59,893 bases of DNA. Source: Thermoplasmata archaeon (lineage in GTDB: Archaea > Thermoplasmatota > Thermoplasmata > Lutacidiplasmatales > UBA184). The stretch lies in the NCBI GenBank assembly GCA_027314165.1, contig DAHVCH010000014.1, forward strand, positions 1-59,893, read 5' to 3'. Below are positions 25,780 to 34,031 of the stretch, piece after piece. Position 1 is the first letter of the stretch, and the number at the start of each line of letters is the position of its first letter. The translations under genes were made by a program, and so were the position numbers. The notes under the pieces were generated by a model. The model searched no databases. It was not told the origin of the DNA and worked only from the letters and a program-made list of their open reading frames with translations.

Positions 25780-27675
25780 TCAACCGAACCCCGGTGGGAG
25801 ACGAGAGGAGCGACGGGAACGGCGGCCGCCGCGCGAGCTGGACCTGGGGCGTCCGCGCGCCCCCCACCCGCGGTCCTGACGGCGGAGCCGCGGGCCGTCC
25901 TCCGCCTCCGGTGGGGGAGGCGTCTCCCCGGGGGAGCGCAGGAGGAGGAAGGACGCGATCGCGGCGCCTGCGAGCAGGAGCGCCACGCTGGTGTACTCCA
26001 CCCACACGAAGGGGTCTGGTTGGGCGGGCGCCGGGAACGTGGTCCCGCTACCCACCGCCACTTCCTGGTAGAGGCCGAAGAAGGATCGTAACGTGACCGA
26101 GACGTTGTAGGTCGTCCCGGGGTTGAGCCCGGTGAAGGTCTGCGTCGTCGCGGTGGGGCTGTTCACGGAGATGAGTCCGCCGCTCGAAGGGAGAGGGTAG
26201 AGCTCCAGGGTGTAGGAAGCGAAACCCTGCACGACCGTGCCCGGGAGTCCCCAGGCGACGGTGAAGGAGGTCGAGGTGACCCCATAGACGTACACCACGA
26301 ACCCCGGGGGAGGAGGAGCGCCGGCGTCGAGCACGACCTCGAGCTCGGGGAGCGCCTGTCCGGCCACGTGCTGCATCCCCACCGCGACCGTGGACAGGTC
26401 GTGGGAGTAGGCGACGTCCAGCGCCGTCGCGGGGAAGGTCACCTTCCGATAGGGAGGCGCGGGGGCGGAGAGGTTCTCCATCGGGGTGTAGTAGTAGCTG
26501 AGCGTGCTGCCGATCGCCCCCTGGCCCACGAGCGCGAAGTAGGCCGGGTCGTCGCCGGCCAGCAGCATCTGCGGGACGGGGGTGGAGACCGGCATCGACC
26601 AGACGGGCGAGGCGTAGGCCCCCTTCGCGTTCCCCGCCATCGCCGCGGCGTTGAAGGCGTAGATCTCGGTCGAGGTCTCGACCATGAACTCGGTCCCTGA
26701 GGGGGCGGAGACGATCTGCCCGACCCCGGAGAAGACGGGCGCGTTGGAGCCCCCGTAGCTCTGGCCGTCGGCCGTGTTGCCGACGTAGAAGCCCCCGTTC
26801 CCTCCCAGGAAGACGTGGGTGCCGTCCGAGGAGAGGGCCGTGGCCGCGGCGGTCGCGGAGGCGCCGGGCCAGGTGAAGTTCAGCACGGGGGTGCCGAAGT
26901 ACGGGAAGATCGTGGCCTCGGACGTGCGCCCCTGCAGGTTCACCGTGAGGGCGACGAGCGTCCCGTCCGGGGTCATCGCGACCCCCATGCCGGCGGGCGT
27001 GGCCCCGCCGAAGACGATGTAGTGCCACTTCATCACCCCGTGGACGAGGTAGGCCAGCGCCACCCCTGAGATCCCGTTCAATAGGAACGTCGTGAGGACC
27101 GCCACGTCGCTGCTCTGGGCATCCACCGCGACCGCCTCGACCTGCTGGTTCGTGATCCCCTTCCCCCAGTAGCCGAGGTTGTCGGTGAAGTTCCACGCCT
27201 GCAGGAAGCTCCCGGGTTGGGTCAGGTTGAGCGCGTAGACCTCGGGGCCCACGGAGGCCAGGACGAGGCTGTTCGTTCCCGGGGCCGGTCCGCGGTCGGA
27301 GATCGAGAGGGTCGTGGGCGCCGCGGGGAGGCTGTAGGTCCCGAGCGGCTGGTCGGAGGAGATGTTGAACAGGTAGACGTGGCCGCTGGTGGAGGCGGCC
27401 GCCACGTACCCGGGGTCGCCGGAGACCGCGACGAGGGAGATCGACGCGGCGTCGGAGGTGTTGAAGCTCCAGGTCCCGGAGGAGATCGGGGAGAGGCGCG
27501 GGCCCTGGACGGAGAGGTGGGAGGCCGCACCAAGCTCGAGGCTCCCGGGGACACCGGTCGCGAGCGGTTGGTCCGCGGGCACGGCCATGAGGAGGGCGAC
27601 CGCGAGGGCGAGGAGGGCGAGAATCGGCCCGCCGGAGGCGAGCGCGGTCCGGCGGCCTTCCTTCGTGCGCCTCAT
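25780..27675 (-). CDS. Secreted beta-propeller/Fn3 membrane-anchored protein
   Basis: 631 residues from ATG at 27675 (ATGA overlap with the preceding gene). A signal or anchor segment (ILALLALAVALLMAV) leads into a long beta-propeller of PQQ/WD-like blades (VYLFNIS, VYALNLT, IYAFNAA repeats) to about residue 440. A fibronectin type III domain follows (GVTSTSFTVAWGLPG...GLNPGTTYNVSVTLRS), then a membrane helix (VALLLAGAAIASFLLL) and a basic C-terminal tail rich in Arg/Ser. Placed inside the pilus operon, it may be a pilus-associated surface or sensory protein. Confidence 0.78.
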   Translation of the reverse strand: MRRTKEGRRTALASGGPILALLALAVALLMAVPADQPLATGVPGSLELGAASHLSVQGPRLSPISSGTWSFNTSDAASISLVAVSGDPGYVAAASTSGHVYLFNISSDQPLGTYSLPAAPTTLSISDRGPAPGTNSLVLASVGPEVYALNLTQPGSFLQAWNFTDNLGYWGKGITNQQVEAVAVDAQSSDVAVLTTFLLNGISGVALAYLVHGVMKWHYIVFGGATPAGMGVAMTPDGTLVALTVNLQGRTSEATIFPYFGTPVLNFTWPGASATAAATALSSDGTHVFLGGNGGFYVGNTADGQSYGGSNAPVFSGVGQIVSAPSGTEFMVETSTEIYAFNAAAMAGNAKGAYASPVWSMPVSTPVPQMLLAGDDPAYFALVGQGAIGSTLSYYYTPMENLSAPAPPYRKVTFPATALDVAYSHDLSTVAVGMQHVAGQALPELEVVLDAGAPPPPGFVVYVYGVTSTSFTVAWGLPGTVVQGFASYTLELYPLPSSGGLISVNSPTATTQTFTGLNPGTTYNVSVTLRSFFGLYQEVAVGSGTTFPAPAQPDPFVWVEYTSVALLLAGAAIASFLLLRSPGETPPPPEAEDGPRLRRQDRGWGARGRPRSSSRGGRRSRRSSRLPPGFG

Positions 27676-28241
27676 GGTCCCCACAGCACCACCTCCACGG
27701 TCATCTCCGAGTACCCTCCCCCGATCGGAGGAAGGCTCTCCCAGGCTGTAAAGGACTGGTCCGAGGTCGAAAGGGTCGCGGGACCCAGGTCCAGATGGGC
27801 TGGGGAGCCGCACCCGGTCGCGTTGGACGCGAGGGCGGCGTAGGTCCAGGCGCCTGAGGTCATGTTCACGAGGGCGCTCTCCACGTCCCCACCAACAAAG
27901 CCGGCGTGCATAAGATTCGAGGTCCCCACCGTCCCGCACCCCAGACCGTGCAGGACCGTCGCCAGGAGCAGTGCGACGGGTTGGTCGTTGAAGAGGACCC
28001 ATCCCCCGGAGGCGAGAGGCATCCGGGTCTCGTAGAGGGTGGTCCGGAGGAGCGTCGCCAGGGACTGCTGCGCGTCCCTTTCCCCGACGACGGCCCCGCT
28101 AGCGACCTGGACCGGCGGGACCAGGATGATGTCCACGACGACGACGGCGAGCGCGAGGATCGGAAGGAAGAGCACCGCGTCGAAGAGCGCCAGCTGGCCC
28201 CCTTCACGGCGATGAAGATGTCTCCCGGCCCCCGACCTCAT
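27672..28241 (-). CDS. Prepilin-like/TadE-like protein
   Basis: 189 residues. A basic leader with His/Arg (GAGRHLHRREGG) precedes QLALFDAVLFLPILALAVVVV, a TadE-like or class III prepilin helix with cleavage likely after GG. The ectodomain has Cys in LGCGTVG and ATGCGSP. It lies 4 bp after the first gene of the operon. Confidence 0.75.
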   Translation of the reverse strand: MRSGAGRHLHRREGGQLALFDAVLFLPILALAVVVVDIILVPPVQVASGAVVGERDAQQSLATLLRTTLYETRMPLASGGWVLFNDQPVALLLATVLHGLGCGTVGTSNLMHAGFVGGDVESALVNMTSGAWTYAALASNATGCGSPAHLDLGPATLSTSDQSFTAWESLPPIGGGYSEMTVEVVLWGP

Positions 28242-28245
28242 CTTC

Positions 28246-28731
28246 TCACTCCCAGACCGTCACTTCGATGGTCGCGTCGTGGACCTCGGTGTCGCTGACG
28301 CGGAGGCTCACGGGCGCCTGGGCGGCGTAGAGGCCGAGCCGGAGGGCGCTCGGGCTTGTGGGGACGACCCCGCTCGCCACGACCCGGTCGTAGTGGACGG
28401 GGTAGTCGGACCGGTCGGTGATGTTCACTTCGAACCCGTAGGTGGGATGGTACTCCCAGCTGACGTTCGACTCGGTGAGGTTCACCACCCGCGAGACGTC
28501 GAAGACCGCGTACTGTCCCTGGTAGGTCAGGTTCCGGTAACCCAGGAGGTCCTCCAGGAGGAGGGAGGCCTGCTCCGCGAACGAGGACCGGCCCTCCCTG
28601 CCCGCGAGGGTCGTGAGGCTGGCGTCCACCGCGGAGAAGAAGAGGATGAAGGAGATGACGACGATGAGGAGGACGGGGATCTCCTCCAGGAACCCCGCCA
28701 CACCGCGGTGGACCCGCCGGAAGTGGCGCAT
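28246..28731 (-). CDS. Prepilin-like protein, first gene of pilus operon
   Basis: 161 residues from ATG at 28731, immediately downstream of a strong TATA element. MRHFRRVHRG is a basic leader; VAGFLEEIPVLLIVVISFILFF follows as the prepilin hydrophobic helix, with cleavage expected after Gly10. The rest is a beta-rich ectodomain. It starts the minus-strand pilus operon running to 17343. Confidence 0.78.
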   Translation of the reverse strand: MRHFRRVHRGVAGFLEEIPVLLIVVISFILFFSAVDASLTTLAGREGRSSFAEQASLLLEDLLGYRNLTYQGQYAVFDVSRVVNLTESNVSWEYHPTYGFEVNITDRSDYPVHYDRVVASGVVPTSPSALRLGLYAAQAPVSLRVSDTEVHDATIEVTVWE

Positions 28732-28756
28732 GTGCGGTCCTTCACGCCGCTGTCAC

Positions 28757-28766
28757 CATTTATACC
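28757..28766 (-). promoter_or_regulatory. Strong TATA element of the pilus operon
   Basis: GGTATAAATG on the minus strand, centred about 30 nt upstream of the ATG at 28731, with a purine-rich stretch (AAAGGGA) just before it that could be a BRE. It fits a leaderless or near-leaderless mRNA and is the clearest archaeal promoter in the window. Confidence 0.65.
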
Positions 28767-28891
28767 TCCCTTTCGCGGCTTCCCCTGCCTCGGAACGTAT
28801 TTGTCCCCACGAGGGCGGTGACTATCCACCAGAAGGGCGGGGGCCCTTCATCCGTCCCCGACCCCTCTCGTGGGTCTCAGGTCCCCCCAAG

Positions 28892-31800
28892 ATGGCTACG
28901 AAGGTCGAGGAGGCTCCCGCGGCGGATCGGAGACCGTCGTCAGGGGAGATCGCCCGGGCGCACAGGGGGCCCCGTCGCCAGCGTGCCCTCCACCGAAGCC
29001 GTTCCGCCCGCGTCCCCTACGCTTTCGCCGCGCTGGTCGTCGGCATCGCGATCCTGCTCCTCGTGAGCTCCATCCTCTCCTCCGAGGTGCTCTATTCCTC
29101 CGGGAGCACCGGCCACGACTCCGAGATCGTCGACCAGGCGATGACGAGCGCGGCCGCGATGCTCGAGGCCAACGCGAGCGGGTCATTGCTCGGGGAGCTC
29201 GCCCACCTCCTCGCCTCGGGAGCGAACCCCCCTCTGGGCACGCTCAACGCCTCGATCTCCCGCGACGTCCACCAGTACGTCGCGACGCAGTTCTCCGGGA
29301 GCCACACCCACGCCTCCCTCTGCGCGAACGGCCGCGACATGGGCGGGGTCACGGTCTGCGTGCTGGCGTTCTGGGTGGGCGCCACGTTCCCCTCCTGGCA
29401 AGGGAACGGGCTCGCACCCTCCGTCACGGCGACCTCCCCGAACGGGGTCAGCGCGTGGCCGGCGAGCCCGAACCAGGAGCTGTCGACCCCGACATTGACC
29501 GTCCCTGCCCAGGTGAACGAGACCCCCTTCGCCGCCGTGGTCGGGAACTTCGAGCTCTCCGCGGTCGACCTCAGTGGCACGACGACGGTCTCCGCCTTCC
29601 CCTTCCTTCGGACCGAGACGGCCCCCCTGGGGCTCCTGGAATCCTCTGCCGACATCTTCACCGCCGACCTCACCGGCCCGGACGGGGGCTTCGCGCGCCT
29701 CGCCTCCTACATCCTGACCACCCTCGCCGAGCTGCGCGCGCTGCTGGGCTACGGCAGCGGAGGCTACCCCGGTCCCGACACGGGGGTGACGACCGGGGTC
29801 CACCAGATCCTGACCACCCAGGACGTGGCCAACGCCGGTGCCCTCGCCGTGATGCTGGAGACGTTCTACGCGTTCCACGCGACCGATCCCAACGCGCTCT
29901 CCCTCTTCCGGAACACCCTGCCCGCCCGCTACTCCACCCTGCTCTCGAGCGCGCTCCAGGGAAAGATCGACGGAGCGGCGCTCTACCTCTACCTGGAGAG
30001 CACGCCCGGCTCGGCCTGGTCGAACGAGAACGTCGCGGTGGGGGAGACCCTCGCGCAGTCGATCAGCTCGTTCGCGGACCGTTTCACCTTCGACCTCCTG
30101 GACACCTACTGGGGGGCCCAGACCGTCGACCCGACGCTCACCGAGCCCGTGACGGACTGGAAGTTCGTCTGGTCGCTCTCCTCGCAGTGGGCGCAGGCGC
30201 GCCTCTCCCAGTACATGACCGACTACCGGACCTGGATGGGCTCGCAGCTCTCGAACCTGGCGAGCTACACCGGCACCTCCCCGATGGGGATCCTCGGGGC
30301 CTGGGCGGACCAGTACGGCCCGGGGAACCTGCTGTGCTACTACCCCTCCCCCTACGGCCCCGTCTGGGTGGGCATCCCCGACTACTACACGATCTTCCCC
30401 GGCGGGTCCTACTCCGCCACCACGTCGAAGGTCCCCAACACCCTCTCGCTCGTCATGGGCAACGCGAACGGGGGCTCCCCCTACAACCCCTCCCCGTTCG
30501 TGGTCAAGACCAAGCTCCAGATCTACGGCATGGGCGGCTCCTCGACGACACGCCACACCTTCGACTACACGCTCGTCGACCGCTCGCTCCTCGGAGAGTA
30601 CGTGACCAGTTCGCCCCGCAACGGCGCGGCCAACGACACGCTGACCCAGATCATCACCGACCTCTCCCTCAGCATGAACACGCCCGCGGGCTCGTCGCTC
30701 CCCTCGCCCGGCTACGTCCCCTACGTGGCGGACTGGATGGACGGTCAGGTCCCGTCGTCGGTCTCCACCTCCTCGGTGGGGGTGACGGACCCCACCTCAC
30801 CCTACCAACTGGGACCGTCCGGGCAGGGCTCCACGTACCTCCAGAGCGGCGTGGACGCGCTGTACTCCGGTCCGTTCAACTCCGCCCTGGGCACGCTCGC
30901 CTCCGACGAGCCGTCCCAGTCGTCCTCGTGGTTCGTCCAGGGCGCCGAGTATCCTCAGGGGCTGGGCTCCGGCCCCGCGCTCGGCCAGAAGAACTCGCTG
31001 CTCGACACCGCGCGCCTCGCGGTCCGCCTCTGGACGATGATGGACTACAACCTCTACTTCGGGGGCGTCGATCCCATCAGCCCCGTCTTCACCTTCGGTC
31101 CGGTCTCCTACCAGCAGCAGGCGCCCTACGACGAGAGCCTGTCGGGACCCCCGACCCCCTTCACCTTCCCCGACTTCCCCCAGGACCTCCAGGTCTCCGC
31201 CTTCGACGACATCTACCAGTGGATCACCTCGAACACCGCCTCCCCGTCCTGCAACTACGACTCCGCCTGCATGGCCGGCTACTACGGGGCCACCTGCGTC
31301 GCCCCGTGGGGGCCCGGGAGCGGCTACTTCAACGCCCTCGCGCTCTACTTCTGGAACCCGCAGGGACTCTGGGACGCACTCCTGCCTTCCGTCCAGGTCG
31401 TGGCGGCCGGGTCCGTCGGGGCCGTGGCGTCGCAGGCCCAGGGCGCCCTGCAGAGCGCCTGGTCCGACACCGGGGTCGCAAGCTGGAGCAGCTACGCCTT
31501 CCGCAATTGGGTGGAGCAGAGCATCGGTTCGCCGAAGATCCTGCCGGACATGTCGAACCTCGCGTCCTCGTGGGAGCCTCAGCTCTACCAGAACGCCGAG
31601 TCCTGGACCGCCCGGAACCTGGACGAGCACACGCTGGTCGATCAGCCGACGCTCCTGGGCGGCTCGCCGTTCCAGGTGTGGCAGGGGAATCGGACCCAGG
31701 CGGTGGACCGCGGGGGACTGCTCAGCGAGGGCCCGCCGCAGGTCACGATCTCGCTCTCCTCGAACTCCGTCGGGCTATCTCCCCCTCAGGAGACGCTCCA

Positions 31801-33433
31801 TCTCGTGGACCCGCAGGACCAGTCCTCGAACATGGCGATCGCTCCGTTCCAGACCACCTGGGACGTCCGTTACTCGACGACGGTGCACCTCACCCTGTCC
31901 CTCCCGCAGAACCCGGTGCTCCCCGGCCCGAGCGGACCCGTCCCGACGCAGCTCCAGCTCACCATCCCGCTCCACGCCGAGTTCCCGGTGAACGTCCTGA
32001 CCCCCTGGCCCCTCAAGACCGGCGCCCGGGGCGTGCCGAGCGACCCCGTCCTGACCTACACGCGTGGGCTCGCGGGGATCGTGGGGTCCGACATGCACAC
32101 CGCGAAGAACCCGGATTTCCTCCCCGGCACGTACATCTCCCCCTCGCTCGACGACCTCCTCTCGCGGGTGGGCTCGGTCTCGCACGTGGCCCTGGGCGAG
32201 ACGACGGTGGACGCGTCGCTGCTCGGGAACCTTCCGGACGTGGCCGCGACGGCGGGCCCCGTCACCTCCCTCGCGCTCGGCGCCAGCATCGACGTCGCGA
32301 CCAACGCCATGGTCTCGACGAGCCAACAGGGGAACTCCGCGGCCATCAAGGGGGACATGAACCAGATGGACGGCGCGCTTGGGCGGATCGGGTTCCCCTC
32401 CCTGCTCTACCTCAACAACTACGCGTTCCTCGGGAACAACGTCTCGCTCACCATGGCGGGAACGTACGTGGCGACCCTGAGCCAGGGGACGAGCTCGGCG
32501 AGCGTGCTCGACGCGTCCATGACGTTCTCCGCGAGCGCGCTGGCCCTCGTCTCGGTCGACTACGACAACAACTACGCCCCGTTCAGCTTCTCTCTCGTCC
32601 ACGCCCCGACGTCGCGGGGTGCCGCCGGCTCGACACCCTTGGGGCTCCAGATGAACGCGGCGTGGGACCGTTGGGGCGTGAGCTCGAACCTCGCGCTGGC
32701 CGCTCCGGGGGGCGGGCCCCAAGCGGCACCGGGAGGGGGCCCGACGCCGCTCGGATCCCTCTACGTGCCCGCGCTCGGGGCCACGACCAGCTCCGCCGAC
32801 CTCTACGAGCAGGGTTTCCCCTCGCTCCCCACCGCCGCCGCGACCGCGTATGGGAAGTCGGTCGCAGCCTGGCTCTCCGGCTACGGACCCGGATCTCCTC
32901 CCACGTTCGACGAGCTCGTGTCGGCCGAGCAGTTCGCGATGGGCTACTACTTCGACTCCGTCCGCACGACCGGTTTCTCGGCGACCCTGGGTCGGATCGA
33001 CATGGGGGTCTCCGGAGTGCAGGGCGGGGCCTGGTTCAGCGGCGGGGTCGCCTACGACCCCACCGGCGCGATCACGAGGAGCGGCCTCGAGACCTTCCTG
33101 GAATGGGAGGTCACCGCGAACCGTCCCCTCGCCTACGCTTTGGGCAACCCCGTCCCGGACTCGCTCGTCATCGCCGAGGCGCCGCCGGCGCTCCTCGCGG
33201 ACGCCTTCTGGAACGACAGCGCCGGCGCCTGCTCGGGCGGGGTGGGCGGCGGTTGTCCCTCCGTGGGGGACGCCTACCAGAACACGCCCGGAGGGTTCGT
33301 GGCGCCCAACCTCGCCGCGCTCGAGTCCGACCTGGGCGGTCTCGGAGGAGGGCTCTCGAACGGGCCCACCGTCGACCTTGGCGGGAGCGGGCCCTCCGGC
33401 ACGGTCCCGTTCCTGGCCCAGCTCACCTATTGA
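28892..33433 (+). CDS. Very large N-terminally anchored surface protein
   Basis: 1513 residues from ATG at 28892. A basic leader ends in RSAR, followed by one membrane helix (VPYAFAALVVGIAILLLVSSIL, about 41-62). All the rest (about 1450 residues) is a Ser/Thr/Asn/Tyr-rich, beta-dominated extracellular region with several Cys-pairs around residue 780-815 (SPSCNYDSACMAGYYGATCVAPWG). There is no C-terminal helix. It lacks PKD motifs. It is divergent from the pilus operon (160 bp apart). The leader-helix layout recalls large proteins encoded in haloarchaeal pil operons (DUF7286-like), but this is a weak resemblance. Confidence 0.8.
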   Translation: MATKVEEAPAADRRPSSGEIARAHRGPRRQRALHRSRSARVPYAFAALVVGIAILLLVSSILSSEVLYSSGSTGHDSEIVDQAMTSAAAMLEANASGSLLGELAHLLASGANPPLGTLNASISRDVHQYVATQFSGSHTHASLCANGRDMGGVTVCVLAFWVGATFPSWQGNGLAPSVTATSPNGVSAWPASPNQELSTPTLTVPAQVNETPFAAVVGNFELSAVDLSGTTTVSAFPFLRTETAPLGLLESSADIFTADLTGPDGGFARLASYILTTLAELRALLGYGSGGYPGPDTGVTTGVHQILTTQDVANAGALAVMLETFYAFHATDPNALSLFRNTLPARYSTLLSSALQGKIDGAALYLYLESTPGSAWSNENVAVGETLAQSISSFADRFTFDLLDTYWGAQTVDPTLTEPVTDWKFVWSLSSQWAQARLSQYMTDYRTWMGSQLSNLASYTGTSPMGILGAWADQYGPGNLLCYYPSPYGPVWVGIPDYYTIFPGGSYSATTSKVPNTLSLVMGNANGGSPYNPSPFVVKTKLQIYGMGGSSTTRHTFDYTLVDRSLLGEYVTSSPRNGAANDTLTQIITDLSLSMNTPAGSSLPSPGYVPYVADWMDGQVPSSVSTSSVGVTDPTSPYQLGPSGQGSTYLQSGVDALYSGPFNSALGTLASDEPSQSSSWFVQGAEYPQGLGSGPALGQKNSLLDTARLAVRLWTMMDYNLYFGGVDPISPVFTFGPVSYQQQAPYDESLSGPPTPFTFPDFPQDLQVSAFDDIYQWITSNTASPSCNYDSACMAGYYGATCVAPWGPGSGYFNALALYFWNPQGLWDALLPSVQVVAAGSVGAVASQAQGALQSAWSDTGVASWSSYAFRNWVEQSIGSPKILPDMSNLASSWEPQLYQNAESWTARNLDEHTLVDQPTLLGGSPFQVWQGNRTQAVDRGGLLSEGPPQVTISLSSNSVGLSPPQETLHLVDPQDQSSNMAIAPFQTTWDVRYSTTVHLTLSLPQNPVLPGPSGPVPTQLQLTIPLHAEFPVNVLTPWPLKTGARGVPSDPVLTYTRGLAGIVGSDMHTAKNPDFLPGTYISPSLDDLLSRVGSVSHVALGETTVDASLLGNLPDVAATAGPVTSLALGASIDVATNAMVSTSQQGNSAAIKGDMNQMDGALGRIGFPSLLYLNNYAFLGNNVSLTMAGTYVATLSQGTSSASVLDASMTFSASALALVSVDYDNNYAPFSFSLVHAPTSRGAAGSTPLGLQMNAAWDRWGVSSNLALAAPGGGPQAAPGGGPTPLGSLYVPALGATTSSADLYEQGFPSLPTAAATAYGKSVAAWLSGYGPGSPPTFDELVSAEQFAMGYYFDSVRTTGFSATLGRIDMGVSGVQGGAWFSGGVAYDPTGAITRSGLETFLEWEVTANRPLAYALGNPVPDSLVIAEAPPALLADAFWNDSAGACSGGVGGGCPSVGDAYQNTPGGFVAPNLAALESDLGGLGGGLSNGPTVDLGGSGPSGTVPFLAQLTY

Positions 33434-33550
33434 TCTAGCGAGGGCGGCGGGCGCCCGCTCTTCGGCCGAGAGCGCGGCGGGTGATCGTGGCATTCGCCAT
33501 CCGGTGTCGTGGCCCCGTGGGCTCCCGCGGTCAACGGCCCCGGGATCGAG

Positions 33551-33664
33551 ATGACCACTTCACCTCCAAGGGACGCCGCGCGTCGACCGGCGGGTCAACC
33601 ACACTTTGAGAACGTGAAGGCCATCGGGGAGGAAAGCCGGGCGAGAAAGGAGCCCCCGAGGTGA
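33551..33664 (+). CDS. Possible 37-aa protein or gene remnant
   Basis: ATG at 33551 opens 37 residues (MTTSPPRDAARRPAG...HFENVKAIGEESRARKEPPR). The TGA stop (33662-33664) overlaps a GTG at 33661 that opens the next frame. The residues are not like random GC-rich translation (FENVKAIGEES). It could be a small coupled gene pair or the remains of a longer gene with a frameshift here. Confidence 0.25.
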   Translation: MTTSPPRDAARRPAGQPHFENVKAIGEESRARKEPPR

Positions 33665-33756
33665 TCCTGGAGTCCATGACGAAACGGCAGGCGGAGCTCG
33701 TGGCGAAGTTCCGCTTGACCGAGATGCTACCGGTGCTGAACGATAACGCGGCGTGA
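33661..33756 (+). CDS. Possible 31-aa protein or gene remnant
   Basis: GTG at 33661 gives 31 residues (VILESMTKRQAELVAKFRLTEM... ending LNDNAA) and TGA at 33754-33756. With one base change near 33660 the two frames join into a single frame of about 68 residues. The sequence is helix-rich and charged. No family recognised; a decayed accessory or mobile gene is one option. Confidence 0.25.
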   Translation: MILESMTKRQAELVAKFRLTEMLPVLNDNAA

Positions 33757-34031
33757 GACCCCTCACGGGCGTACAGAGCTACAGCGCTCACGAGAGGTAA
33801 TCGACCCCTCGCGGTGAGGTCAGGAGAAGGGTGGGGACCCGTGCGCTCGAGGACACGGACCACGGTGCAAGCACCCGCGGAGTTAAGGAGTGCTATACCA
33901 TGTCATGTCCCCGCAGGACGTGACCGACGATTTCACCTCGGAGAGTCAGCGGCTGTCGAGGTTCCTGAACACGTACACTTGACGAATCAGGAGAATGGGA
34001 TCCACCGAGGTCCTTCTTCACACGATACTGG

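Larger units (their letters stand above)
33434..34031. other. Intergenic stretch, lower G+C, two tiny overlapping frames
   Basis: 598 bp between the large surface protein and the adhesin. Apart from the two short frames listed next I see no gene, tRNA or repeat. Base composition drops here compared with the left flank and stays low to about 38.8 kb. Confidence 0.5.

Noticed and set aside
28870-33438. 1522-codon plus-strand frame in another register
   Set aside because: Shadow of the large surface protein; made of Arg/Pro/Leu runs and lacking a sensible membrane segment.
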